Below are positions 35,781 through 47,772 of a DNA stretch of 64,000 nt, in pieces; the stretch's first letter is position 1; each line of letters opens with the position of its first letter. The notes beneath the pieces were generated by a model. The model had not been told where the DNA came from, did no database searches, and saw only the letters and a program-made list of their open reading frames with translations. The stretch spans positions 132,898,777-132,962,776 of the forward strand of contig NC_039361.1 of NCBI RefSeq assembly GCF_003573695.1, written 5' to 3'. A program made the translations under genes and the position numbers. The stretch comes from Papaver somniferum. Lineage: Eukaryota > Streptophyta > Magnoliopsida > Ranunculales > Papaveraceae.

Positions 35781-35934
35781 ATCGGGCATCTGGGCCACCA
35801 CCGAGTAAGCCCCGAGAAAATGGTGTGAGTGTACTTAGCAATAATGCACGAACGAGCACTCAAAAGTATGGACGAACTAGGAAACCTATGCAAAATAGGG
35901 AAGAAAAATAATAATAATAATAAAATAATAAAAG

Positions 35935-36760
35935 AGGCGCCTAAAAGACCGGGCTCACCGGCCGGCCGGTCATGCCGCCGTGGCCGGACGTGCGCCTCTT
36001 CCCATTATTTTATCTTATTTTATTATTTTTCCTAATCTCATGAAAACTTCTTCATTTGAGCAAACTCCCTCGTTTGAGCAAAACTCTTAGTTTCTCCATA
36101 TTTGCTTCACACGATGAAAATTAATTAAAAATAGGAAACGATATCACGGGACCGGGCCTACTAGCCGTGGACGGTCCCATACCTTATGATCCATTATTTT
36201 ATTATTATTATTATTTCCTTCATCTCATGAAACTCTTCCGTTTGAGTAAAAAACCTAGGTTTTCCATATTTTCTCAAATATTGCTGAAACTGTCAAAACC
36301 CAAAAAGTCAAATGATCACATGACCGACTAGGCTTCTCAAGATAAATATTAAAATGTTATTATTTTAATATTGCTAAAATATTGACCGCATGAGCAAAAT
36401 CGAGAGTTTCAGTCAAGATCAAACTCTTCTGAAAATCCAAAATATTGCTCGAACGCGCGTCAGAAAATATCAAAATTCTCACAATTGAGACATGGACAAT
36501 ATGGTGACACGGACATCCAACCTTGACCGACCAAGGTCCTCTCTTAGGCTTGCAAGGATCTGGTCCCATATACTTTAATAATTTTGACCTAATTAATCTT
36601 CTGCGGTTCATATTGGGTTCAAACTCTTTCCAACCAACTTGGAACTTGTTAAATCGACCACCATTTGGTCCCACGACGACTAAGGTCCGGTCTCATACCC
36701 CTTGGTCGGTCCTTCATCTCTCCATTATTAGGTTTTATTTCCTAATGCTCAGACGAGCAC
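35935..36760 (+). repeat. Larger degenerate repeat with GC-rich cores
   Basis: Three blocks (about 35940-36110, 36140-36260, 36660-36760) each place a GC-rich core (ccggccggccggtc, accgggcc, ggtccggtc) before cattattttattat and catctcatgaaa or similar. GC content is strikingly above the surroundings. Confidence 0.45.
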
Positions 36761-36959
36761 TATTTTAATAAATGATGATTAAACAACATTTAATCATACT
36801 TTCACCAAGCATTCTGCAAAGGACTTTGGTGTTTGCTCATCCGAGCATCTGGGCGCTACATGGTCGACCATCATCCCATGTATCCGATCCCTCACTCAGT
36901 GATTGATTTTCAATAAATCATCAATCGATGAGCAATCAATCAAAATTAGGGTTTCGAAC

Positions 36960-37260
36960 CAAATGCTCTGCAAACCATAATTCTGAGCAAGTTTGAACAC
37001 TAATAATTTTATGTGGATCCAGAAATCAACATCTTGATTAATTATATAATATTCGCTCCAGCTACTAATTTCTTAATTAATATTTTATTTGGTCAGGCTA
37101 CCAATAATTGTTCAAACGAGCAACACTTGCTCAAGTTATCAATATTGATTCAACTATCAATGTTTAATATTCCATTAATTAAGCTATATTGGCTCAAGCG
37201 AGCAATATTCGCTCGGATGAGCAATTAATATTTGCTCAGACTAACAATATTCATTATGTT
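36960..37260 (+). repeat. Recurring GAGCAA-TATT-GCTC words
   Basis: gagcaatattcgctc-like, partly palindromic words alternate with caactatcaatatt. The block is shared with 55608-55908. Confidence 0.45.
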
Positions 37261-38193
37261 GATTCAATTATCTACGTTCATTCGAGAACTATACATATGT
37301 CCCAGCGGACATGTTTAATCTATGAATCATAGAGCATTCGTCAATCATGCTCGACTCAACAATTCGTAGACTCGTCGTCTAATCAAGTCAACAACTGACT
37401 AATTAAATACATGTTTGTCTTACAGACTCCACAATCATGAGACATCAATCATGTCACATGGGGGGATATTAATTAGGGTTTTGGTCTGGCGGCCTACGGA
37501 ACACGTGTGTTCATCCACGATGAGAATGTGAGTAAGTCGTGCAAGCAGTAAAAGGAGTTAGCAAAGTAGTGGGTGGACGATCAACCAATTCTCCCACAAT
37601 GTGGAACTGGTTTAACCACGATTTTCCACTTTCCCACTCTTTCACTCGAGCAACCGTCACACTTACTGGAGATCAATGTGTCTACATTCTGACAATATGA
37701 ATAAGTTTCTGAATTCATGATTGAACAACTAAGGATCATCGTGTAAACAATAACACATATTTATGGGAATTATCACAAGAATTCTCATCTTAACCAATCA
37801 CTCTCAGTTGAGCAGAATTCAAACTTATTTGAACCCAGCAGTTCATTTGCAGAAACCTAAAACACATTTACAATTTTCTTATTATCATTGATCTCACACA
37901 CTTCTAAGCTTCTCTCCAAAATATCGACCATCTTCTCTCTTGGTGGCCGAATTGACTCTGGAACGGTCATTGTCTTGGTTTAGGCCAGAGTCCTATAAAT
38001 TGATCTTTCGAACTCAAAGCACTCCCGTGCAGTGCATCTGTTTGAGGTTAAGAAGTTTGTTTGGTTGAGGAGTCCCCGTACGCACCGTAGTCTCTTCACT
38101 TTTCTAAGAACCAACAAATCGTTTTTCCCCATCAATAGATTGTTGACCACAGTGGGAGATTAATCTCTCGGCTGCGGTCCAAATTTTCTCAAG

Positions 38194-39283
38194 ATGATCG
38201 ATTATGGGGAGGTCTCAGAAACATTAAATATCAATTTATTATCTCCCAATACCGGCGAATCTCTTCCAATTACTACTAAACTAGGCCTGCCTGGTCAAGC
38301 TCCCTCATAAGCTATGGATGCTCAAAGCTCAACCACTATTGTTGATCTGATGAAAATCCTAAATGATGTAGTAAAAAATTAAGAGGAAATTGTCAAGATA
38401 CAAAACGAGGTGTTCGCCCTTTTGAAAGTTCTTACAGATCAGTTATCGAGGGAAGAAACATATATATGATCGCTCTAAAAAGAATGTCGTTGATAATCCT
38501 TCCTATGTTACTGCCGGTGTTCATACCTCCACCAGTGACGACGAAGACAAGGTCTATACTCATGATAAGGGTAGAAGGCTCCACCAATCTAGCTTGGATG
38601 CTCGTGAAAGCTCAAAACAATTCACACGAACTCATAAAGAACACCCTTCCATTTTAGCACACTTCAATCGGGACTCTTAGGATGAAAGGATAATTTCATT
38701 TTATAAATCCATTTTGGAGGATTTGCATTCTCGGATCGTAGCCGGAGCAACTGACCGATCGACTGCTGCTCTACTCAGCCAATCTAAGTCATTCCAGAAT
38801 AAAGAAGTTTGCAAAGGTATAAGGAAAATTTTGTATTCTTCTAGTCTGAAACTCAACCTTTATCCTTCCATGAACGTTGTTTCTGAAGGAAGTAAAAAGA
38901 GAACCGAGGCACAACAGCATAAGCATGCTTCCCCAGTTTCTGAGGATTCTCCACAAAGGAAGGATAATCAAACTCAAAATGCATAAGCACCAACTCAACG
39001 TCAGCAAAACGACCAGGAGGACCCAGATCTTTCTTTTCCCATTGAAGAGGTGATCAAATTATTAGAAGTCTGGATTAAAGACAGTGCGATCAAATTGCCC
39101 TACGCCAGGAAAGAACCGACTGAGAAAGAAATTGACAATCCTCGGTACTTTTGTTTCCATAGATTTGTCAATCACCCAACAAGCGATTGCAGAGTCTTGA
39201 ACTGCATCTTTAAGGAAAAGGTTGATTCAGGAGAACTGGGGACTGAAGGAGTACATATGAATCCTCTCCCAATCAGGACCTTC
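38194..39283 (+). pseudogene. G element gag remnant (Tat/Gypsy-like)
   Basis: From an ATG at 38194 the coding sequence is recoverable in pieces interrupted by stops (e.g. near 38307, 38380, 38469, 38679 and 38984). A helical N-terminal part is followed by a Ser/Gln/Lys-rich linker and then a plant Gypsy gag signature: PRYFCFHRFVNHPTSDCRVL (about 39150-39200) followed by FKEKVDSGEL. This Cys/His pattern is typical of Tat-clade gag C-termini. The frame is cut at 39283 by a solo LTR and resumes at 41367. No intact product is possible. Confidence 0.7.
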
Positions 39284-41366
39284 TAAAAAAGCGGGGGTCT
39301 AACAACCACACCCAATATTTCGCTTAGCAATCTGTATGGAAAAACTCCAATATACTTTTGAGAGAATCAATTAGACAGTCAGACTCAATCTCAAGAAAAG
39401 TATATCCAAGAGTTGTATCTCAATTTATCAATTCAATCTACAATCAAACAAATAGGAATTTGCGAGCCCGATTGAATATAAGAGAAATAACTTGAACTGT
39501 ACCAAAGACCAATGTTCAAGGATCAATCAATTTCAATCAACAACCAAAGGTTTAATTTACCAGATGATCGATTCAACGCACAACCAGTGATATTTCAGTT
39601 ATATAACAAAATATAATGTGGAAAAGAAATAACACAGACACCAGAAGATTTGTTAACGAGGAAACCACAAATGCAGAAAAACCTCGGGACCTAATCCAGA
39701 TTTGATCACCACATTATATTAAGCCGCTAAGGACACTAGCCTACTCCAAGTTAACTTTGAACTGGAATGTAGTGGAGCCCTATTCAATCTCACATTGATC
39801 AAGGTATAGTTTCGCTCCTTATGTCTCTGAATCCCATCAGGATTTACGCACTTGATTCCCTTAGATGATCTCACCCACTACTAAGATTTGCTGCGACCTA
39901 AAGTCGAAGACTTGATAAATAAATATGTATCGCACAGAAAAGTTTATTGTATAGATAATCTGTGTCTCCCAAAGATAAACCTATGAGTTTTTTTCCGTCT
40001 TTTGATAAATCAAGGTGAACAAGAACCAACTGATAAACCGGACTTATATATATTCCTAAAGAACAAATTAGTATTATCAATCACCTCGCAATAATCTTAA
40101 TCGATTAACAAAACAAGATATTGTGGAATCACAAACGATGAGACGAAGATGTTTGTGACTACTTTTCTATCTTGCCTATCAGAGATTAAATCTCGAGCCA
40201 ATCTTAGAGAAGATAGTACTCAATCACGATGGAAAACAACAATATCAGAACACACAACTATAGAGAAATCGTTGGGTCTGGCTTCACAATCCCAATGAAG
40301 TCTTTAAATCGTTAACCTACAGGGTTTCCTGAAAAACCTAAGGTTAAAGGAGAATCGACTCTAGTCGCAACTAGTATCACACATGAGGTGTGGGGATTAT
40401 GTTTCCCAGTTGCTAGAGTTCTCCTTTATATAGTCTTCAAATCAGGGTCTGCAATCAATGCTACCTTGGTAACAAAGCATTCAATATTCACCGTTAGATG
40501 AAAATATGATTAGATTCAAGCTAATATCTTTCAACCGTTAGATCAAACTTAGCTTTTTATACACAAATGAAATGTACCATCATTTGGATAAAGGTAACCG
40601 TACCTAAACGTGTATACTTAGTTGGTTCAATAATAGTTAACCAAATGTTAGCCATATGAGCACTTTCATATCAACCTTATTCATCTTTATCATAACTGGT
40701 TCAAATGACTCAAATGAAACTAGTTAGAGAGTTGTTCAATTGTTTATATTCTCATAGAAGTATACAAGACATAATTGAAGCAAAATCAATTTTGATTCAC
40801 TCAAATCATTTCATGAACATTATAGCTATAGTTTTCAAAAGATTGCATTCCTTATTATATAAATGTATTAGTTCATGAACAAACCGATTTTAGAACATAA
40901 CCTACTTAAGTATGCAAACGGGTACGCATACCTAAGTAACCAAACTGAGTTTTCAAAAGAATAAGATATGAACTTGGTTAAAGAGAAAGCTTACCAACAC
41001 ACATTTCAAGAAATAAATAAGCGAGATAAACTCGGCTCGAAATACCAAATGTGTATAATTGAAGTCTATATAGCAATAAGACTTTTTGTCTCAAATAGGA
41101 GATAGAGTAGATATACTTTTGATTGATATATGAGTTCAAGTCTCCTCATACCTTTTGTTGATGAAGTTCCACAAGTTACCTTGAGTAGTTCTTCGTCTTC
41201 ATTCGATGAACGCCGTGAAGTCTAAAGCTCAACTACACTTTCTATCCTAATCCGATACTTAGCTATAAGTAGACTAAAAATCAAGATTTATAGTTTTGGC
41301 AACTAAACTTGACAAACAAGCTTGAGATAGCAACGCTTGTGAGTTCTACCAAGCAGTGCTCTAACA
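39284..41366 (-). mobile_element. Sirevirus-family solo LTR inserted in the G coding region
   Basis: A 2083-bp sequence matches the LTRs of the element at 23464-33781 along its length (gcgggggtctaacaaccaca at the start, gcagtgctctaaca at the end). The 5-bp duplication ccttc flanks it (39279-39283, 41367-41371). The first TG has decayed to TA. No internal region or second LTR is present, so it reflects LTR-LTR recombination that removed the body. It is shorter than its relatives: the gtacccaacctgtctcc-type portion is missing. Orientation follows the related element. Confidence 0.9.
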
Positions 41367-42099
41367 CCTTCACCCTCTCTAAGCAACCTGTCGAAGAAGC
41401 AGTTCAATACTTGATCTAGCATATATGCGAATTGCTTTATCTGTCAAAGGCTCAAAAGAAAGACATGTTCATATCACTAAATCACATCGTGTCAGGAAAA
41501 CGTGTGTCTATTCAGGAAGTACTCCTGAGCCTCCATTCACAAGTAAAGAGATATACGACTGGTGACTTCTTACCACAATTCATATCAAGGGAAAAGAATT
41601 CAAGAGAGCGTTAGTCTATGTTGGCACGACTATCAATATTATTCCTTTAAAGACTCTCAGAGCTGCGGGAATCAGTCGACAAGAAGCTACTCACGCTCCT
41701 ATCTCAGTCTAGGATCACGAAGGAATGCCCAGAGATGTGTATGGTTACATCACTCTTAAAGTGAAAATTGGTTCAACCTGGACAGAAACCAAGTTTCACA
41801 TAATCAGGGAGGACCCAGGGTATGACATGGTCCTTGGACGAACGTGGATCCATGCTGAAAACATGACTACTAATAAGATGCCTTCAGTTGCAAATTTCTC
41901 TGATGTGGAACTCTCAGACGTACAGGACATGATGAATACTCCATTGGAACACTTGGAGGAATTCAAAACTCTGATGGATTTGAAACAAGAACCGGGAAAA
42001 GATCTTCTGGCATTCGTCAAGAGGTTCCGCGCTCGGGCAAGTCTCATTCCTCCTCATGCGCCCATACTATCTACTTTCAAACATACCCTCTTAGTATGA
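41367..42099 (+). pseudogene. G element protease (retropepsin-like) remnant with downstream gag-like segment
   Basis: After a linker the frame reads LVYVGTTINIIPLKTLRAAG, the retropepsin active-site region of Tat/Gypsy elements, followed by YGYITLKVKIGS and the GYDMVLGRTWIH block (41725-41880). The position that should hold the catalytic Asp (LVD.G) is Tyr. Frame changes and a stop lie between 41612 and 41720. Beyond the protease, KDLLAFVKRFRARA (near 42000) resembles a gag capsid motif, which normally precedes protease. This suggests rearrangement. The frame ends at 42099. Confidence 0.65.
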
Positions 42100-42491
42100 G
42101 GGATCTACTCCGTTAACAACTTATCTATTGCAAGACGCTATGAGTGGGTAACCTCACCTCAGCAATATTTTACCAAGTGGTCGAATCTAGAACCTTTCCG
42201 AATCGAGCATCTCACTGGAATATTCATTCTATAAACGATATGCAATCAGGAAAAGGAACATCTTGGATGTGTTCTGGCTCCGCATTCAGGAATGTCCACA
42301 TATACCGTAGAATTATGGAAAAGTGATGACGCGTGTATGAGCATGATATCTCATACGTTGGAGGAAGGAAAAGCCGAACAGAAGATATCAAGGGCCAAGA
42401 GGATCATACCTAAGACACTCGCTTAAGGAATCCGATGCTTTGACGCTCAAGCATATGAAGTTTGAAGCAGTTAAGATTTTCTTAATTTATT
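42100..42491 (+). other. Decayed G internal DNA
   Basis: Broken short frames with no clear motif before the Copia LTR begins. Confidence 0.35.
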
Positions 42492-42723
42492 TGTGTTTTG
42501 ATCAATTCCTTCAAAACATATGCAATACTTGAAATCAGTATTTGAATTCAGCAATATTATCAAAGTGTTTTAGGAGAATTACGGATGAAACAGAGAAAGA
42601 TAAGAGGAATGAGAAGAACAATCTTATTAGAGGACAAGAGTAGAATCATTACATAGTTTCCTTTATATACAACCCTAGAAATCTAGTTGTACTGCACATC
42701 CATGGGACGTAGGCCCTGTAACA
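42492..42723 (-). repeat. Copia 3' LTR, short
   Basis: On the minus strand it starts tgttacagggcctacg, has a TATA-like tatataaagg, and ends near tgatcaaaacaca. The left edge is uncertain by a few bases and no TSD could be tested. Confidence 0.65.
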
Positions 42724-42735
42724 CTCCCCCTTGTA
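42724..42735 (-). promoter_or_regulatory. Copia polypurine tract
   Basis: The minus strand reads acaagggggag directly before the LTR start. Confidence 0.7.
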
Positions 42736-42829
42736 CGGTTCAATAACAAAATATTATACATAGTGTTTTAAATATAGTTCTTCAAATTTCGTTCTCCTTG
42801 ATGACTTGTGCCGAAATCAATTTCCTCAT

Positions 42830-43760
42830 TAAGACTTTGACAAGGAAAAAACCCAGTGGGACAAAACCTTGGTACAAATCTTCACATGTAATACTTTACA
42901 TGTAGTTCATCACTTGCAATACGATCCTCAAAGATCTACGAGTCTAAGTTAATTGCCCCGTTAAAACTTCGTCAGGAAAAACCCAGAGGGACAAAACCTA
43001 AACTAAGGAAAAAGAATACAATATTAAGTAAACTTATAACATAGTTGGATGTGTATACGTTGCCTCATTAAAACCTTGACAAGGAAAAATCCAGTGAGAC
43101 AAAACCTTGATGAAGGGAAAAGAGTACAACGTGGAAGATGCAAATAAAGGTGATCTGTTCAGATGATCACTTTACTTTTTTGAAGTTGACTAGTTGTTTC
43201 TCCTAAGGCGGAAAATCCTCGTGGAAAAGATAATAGCCCTAGCTGGGAAATTACATTCCCGGTGTTTGTTGTTGTCTCATTGAAAACCTTACCGAATAAC
43301 AAAACCCAGTGGGAAAAAGTAACCTCGGTGAAGCAAAATAGTTCAACACACCATTAGATGCTCCCCCTGATGTTAGACAATTTTCGTTAGTCTAATGCAG
43401 TCAAAAAGAGTTTATCACACTTTACTTTGGTGACTTGAACGTTTATAAAACCCTATTGTTGATTCTGGAAGTTATGTTTCTTAACAGACTATCGCATTTC
43501 ATTTCTTTGATTCAGCTATTTTCAGTAATATCAACACGATTTTTATGTCTTCAACGTTCAACATACTTGATGTTTTTAGTGTTGTCTTGCTAAAAACCTT
43601 GTCGAGTAACAAAACCCTTTGGGAAAAACTATTCTCGATCGAAGGGAAAAAGAGTACAACACAGCTTCAATTTCGAAGTAAAATATGTCGACATAATATC
43701 CTTGGATCCTCCCCCTGATGTCGGCATCTCCCCCTGATTACTTTCAGAGTTGTTCCAAAC
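42830..43760 (-). repeat. Quasi-tandem repeats: TTAAAACCTTG..AGGAAAAACCCAGTGGGA
   Basis: Five degenerate units lie near 42835, 42958, 43066, 43270 and 43590. Each reads close to attaaaaccttgacaaggaa then aacccagtgggacaaaacct. Extra purine tracts (ctccccctgat on the plus strand near 43370, 43705 and 43725) are interspersed. Confidence 0.7.
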
Positions 43761-43929
43761 AGTTCCTTTAGTCATGTATTTTTCGAAACTAAATATTGGT
43801 AATGACTTAGAAAATAATCTACTATATCTCCCTCTGATTTCTTTCGTTGGAGAAGAGATTATTGTTCCTTCATAATCAACAACTTTTGGATTGCACTTTC
43901 ATTAGCATTCCTTTCAATGTCTTTGTAGG

Positions 43930-44400
43930 AATAAAACAAATTTATGTCAATGCTTATATTTAAGTACATGATTACATTCACTATACCATTCCAATGACGT
44001 TGCGTTGGCGCGGAGCTATATCTAGCTAACAAGTTCCCCGAGGATGTAAAATTTAATCGAGTACATTATTAGACTAAGTACAACAATACCTCTATTGTAC
44101 TTAGATATGGGAATTTCATCTCCCAATACATCTTCGTAATATTCCTTTGGACGAAATGGTTACTTACTTACATTTGAATCTCGACTAATCATGGGAGTGC
44201 TATCAGGATGCATGTCTTTGTTAAATTGCCTGACAACTTTAGACATATGTAAACTGGTGGAATAATATACCACAAGCTCAGTATTCGATAGAGCTTTCCC
44301 TGGATTTTTCATCTCAAATTCGGATCTTAAATAGCTTTTAAGGTCTCTTATTACATCAAGAGTACACATCATGATTGTACCATCAACATAAATAACTACA
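43930..44400 (-). pseudogene. Copia reverse transcriptase / RNase H remnant
   Basis: The minus strand encodes IYVDGTI (44380-44400), where YVDD is expected at the polymerase active site. LKSYLRSEFEMKN and the following region match Copia RVT_2. Near 44050-44110, PYLSTIEVLLYL and LLARYSSAPTQRHWNG match the start of the Copia RNase H region. A stop at 44160, a stop pair near 44060 and the changed active site make it inactive. Confidence 0.8.
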
Positions 44401-45555
44401 ATTTCAAATCAGGAAATTTCTTATGAATACGCAAGGAAAAATAACTTACTTGTATATCCCTTCCAAATCAAATATCCACTTAGACGGGTATACCACATCC
44501 GCCTGATTGCTTGAATCTATAAGTGAGCGTTCTATCTAACTGTAAACACACTATGTGGTTTAGAGTCATTTTATTTGGGCAACAAAAGTCTATCAAGTAC
44601 TTTTGTAAATATCTTCTATCTCTTGATTCTTTCAGAGATACGTAACAACCACATACATATGCTGCATTTCAAGTCCTTTTGAAATTACCAAGCTAACTAA
44701 GTAGCGGAACTCTATAACGTTCATTACAAGAGAACAATTCCAGGGCTTTGTGAGAAACCTCGCGCCACAAGGCGAGTCTTTGTACTTTAAAACTACTTTA
44801 TTCTCATTATGCTTTATGACAAATTAATTATGTATGTCCAATAGGCTTTACACTTGGTTGGTTAGCACTGCCACGCCAAATACCCGTATATTTGCCAAAG
44901 AACTAAGTTCTACCTGGATTGTGTAGGCCAAATATGCTATTTGTTTGAAATTAATCAAAATAAAGCATGGTTCGATCTCATTGTGCTCTACTTCTAGAGC
45001 AACTATTTATGGATTATATCATCACTGTGCACGCATGATCCTTCCATTGACTCATGTGCATTCTCATAATCCGTCAGGATTTCATTGTTCTCTAGAATCA
45101 TTTAAAACTTCGGAGCGTCCTCCGATATTGATTCATGGACATAGTCAGAGACAATCAAATGAGATGATTTCATTAATGATATAAATTAGGTTGTTCCTTA
45201 CTCATCTACTTCCTTTCTAGGTGAGCATTGATCAAACCTGGTGGTCTCTCCATCTTCTTTTATGGATCCACGGCCTCAACTACACTTCCACCAAGTGTAG
45301 TTGGAACACCTTAGTCTATGGTGTACCCCATACTGAGGATTTCTAACCTTGCAGGAATATTTGCATCTGGTATGTATAATCTTGTCACTTTAGCGACATC
45401 AGTGTACATTCTGAAAATTGATTATTCTTTGTCACTTCACATTTACATTTGTGGAGTACAAGAATCAATATGAGACACGGTGGGAACACACCATGACAAT
45501 TCATGTTGTTCCCTTAGAAAATACTTTTTATTATCTCCCCCTAACGATGGGAAGA

Positions 45556-46015
45556 CTATCTCATTAAAGTAATAACCTGCAAATCTAGCAGTAAGAGATC
45601 TCCTGCCAAAGGTTTTAAAATGCGGATAATTTTTGAGAGTAAATATCCAACAAAATTACTTAATAATTTTCGTGACCCATCATAGTACGATGTGGACTCG
45701 TAATGGAACATATATAGTGCAACAAAAAAATGCGTAAGAATACAAATGTCAGGCTTAAATTTAGTTACCAACTGGTACGCATAAAAGGTTGACTAATATT
45801 GGGTTCTCAAACGAATTAAATAAATATGCGCGTAATGTTGCATATCCCCAAAGCAATAAAAGGTAGGTTGGTACGCATAACATACCTTTGATGGTAGCCT
45901 CTGCGAGACCATTGGGTATAAGATGATTTATATTGATCCTATTAAACATGCAATATTCATCAAGTCCTTTTGATGTAAATTCTCTAGCATTAATAAGGGT
46001 GGTTAGCCTTTGCAC
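45556..46015 (-). pseudogene. Copia integrase remnant
   Basis: Two overlapping minus-strand pieces (46015-45761, 45771-45556) encode NAREFTSKGLDEYC and PNGLAEATIKGM, which match the Copia integrase core around its last catalytic Glu. They are followed by a degraded LKPLAGDLLL segment that follows the core in Copia polyproteins. A frameshift near 45765 separates them. Sequence up to about 47700 is probably further decayed Copia DNA but shows no motif I can name. Confidence 0.75.
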
Positions 46016-47772
46016 TTTTCATTGTGTAATATGTGCTATGAGTTTTCAAACGCAAATTCTTGGGAACTATAACTAGCCCAAAATGTCAAAACATTCACCA
46101 GATCCATCAGTCACTTTAATGGTCCGCATTTTGCATGAATATTTTTCAAAATTTCACCTTGTTTTCTTTGTAATATGGAATTTTTACCATTTGCATCTTA
46201 GATGGTCTCGATCCTGTTTTTTTGAAGACTTTGTAAAAATGAGTGATATGCTTTCTTACCTAAAAGCATAATGAGAAGGGGGTTGTGCATCTAGTACCTT
46301 AGAGAACACTTATTGAGAGATATACCGTTACTTCGCATTCTGTCAATCTTTTTCCCATTGTCTTGTCCACTCAAACACAGTGATGTACGTATTATTCCTT
46401 TCAAAATGAAACATCATGTCACAACCAAAGTGTCTTTATGGTTATGTTAAAGCCTAAATGAGTCAATTCCCAACATTTCATCGTCGGAGTCAATATGGAT
46501 TCAATAATCCAAATACTATAGTGATTTACATTTCACTAGATTGACTCATTAGTTTCTCTAAGAAATATTTCCTTCCAAATATATTAGAAACTATAAAAGA
46601 TGCAATCAATTACATTCTTTTCATTGTGAGGTTCCACATGATATCCATTTGCATGGGTTACTTTGGAATTTAACAAGGTGTGATTATATCTCGGTACATG
46701 TAGAGATTTTGTGACGTCTTTGTTCTATCTTGAAAATAATTTTTTTTTGAGCAATGCTGCGCTCGATGATCCAATCCTCGTAGTTACATTATAAGGAAAT
46801 ATTTCAACAACTAGTTTAAATTCCTTAAGCTAGTGGAAGAAAAACAACTATGAGTTAGACACTTGGGTCTTGAGAGTTTTAATAAGTGGTTCGGCCTTAT
46901 TACGTAATAAAAGTGGGATTCAACTCAAGTACTTTAGAGTGAATATATATTACGTGTCACCAAATATATCTCAAGTGCTTTAGAGAATTTATGTCTAGTG
47001 TTTTCATTCCATAAGTGCAGTCATTGGATCTCGTTCAACTCAATAAGATAGTCGATTGGCCCGACAAAGTTCTTGTTGCTATTAAAGTTGATGTCAAAAT
47101 TGGTTGCTACTATGATACACACATTACATTGTATATACCAATACCTATGACCAGGTGCATTTCCGACTCTTTCATTTATGATGGAAGCTAGAATTACATT
47201 TTAGCTTCATCCCATGATATATATGTCCCTTTTCTCATGCTTTATATGAGTCATTACGTCTAACCCTTATTACTTCGGGGTTCTTTCCATTTTCGTTTTC
47301 GCTACATTTAACTTAATTTGAGAAATTTCTTTATCTCAATAGGCCAAGAGAATCTCACTACACATGTCAACCACTTGCTTTAGGTCGAGTAGAAAAGTTC
47401 TCTTGTTGTCATACTTCAACATATGCAGTATTGTTAATATCATAGATGAAGAAGAGAAATGGAAATTTTCTGACACATATCACCTTTTGTCAGTTCTTCC
47501 ACAAATTGGAATACATGTGATTTTATTTGCAATGTATCTTAAAAAAAAATACCAACTCTTAATAGTCGAGCCAGTGGATTGCATCCCACAAAATATTTTA
47601 AATTTGGGAAGAGAATATCAAGTACACAATAATGGTGCTCAAATACTTCTAAACCCCAAATAAATATGTTGAGATCAAGTTGGTACAACCAATTGAAAAA
47701 ATATCATCAACTATAACCAATATCATATTCAAGATTGAAATTGACCCTTTATATAAAATGGACTTATCTAAC

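Larger units (their letters stand above)
35034..38134 (+). repeat. Long LTR (about 3.1 kb) of a Tat/Gypsy-like retrotransposon 'G'
   Basis: The right edge (…tttttccccatca at 38134) is supported by the same ending at 63797 and by the start of gag DNA after it. The left edge (tgtttctgacacg) is inferred only from a TG start. A TATA box tataaat is at 37994-38000. The segment 37036-38134 matches 55608-55908 plus 62953-63797. Internal repeats are described separately. Confidence 0.65.
42492..47772 (-). mobile_element. Degenerate Copia retrotransposon, minus orientation, 5' end missing
   Basis: A 3' LTR of about 230 bp (42492-42723) and an adjacent PPT (minus-strand acaagggggag) are followed by a repeat-rich spacer. 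Decayed RNase H/reverse transcriptase (about 43930-44400) and integrase (about 45556-46015) come next. No 5' LTR or PBS was found before family-B DNA begins at 47773. Stops and frameshifts are frequent. Confidence 0.75.

Noticed and set aside
36360..36768. Open frames on both strands within the G LTR
   Set aside because: They overlap in opposite directions within LTR repeat blocks and show no homology.
47364..47663. 99-codon plus-strand frame
   Set aside because: No domain; it lies antisense within decayed Copia DNA and has no promoter or splice context.
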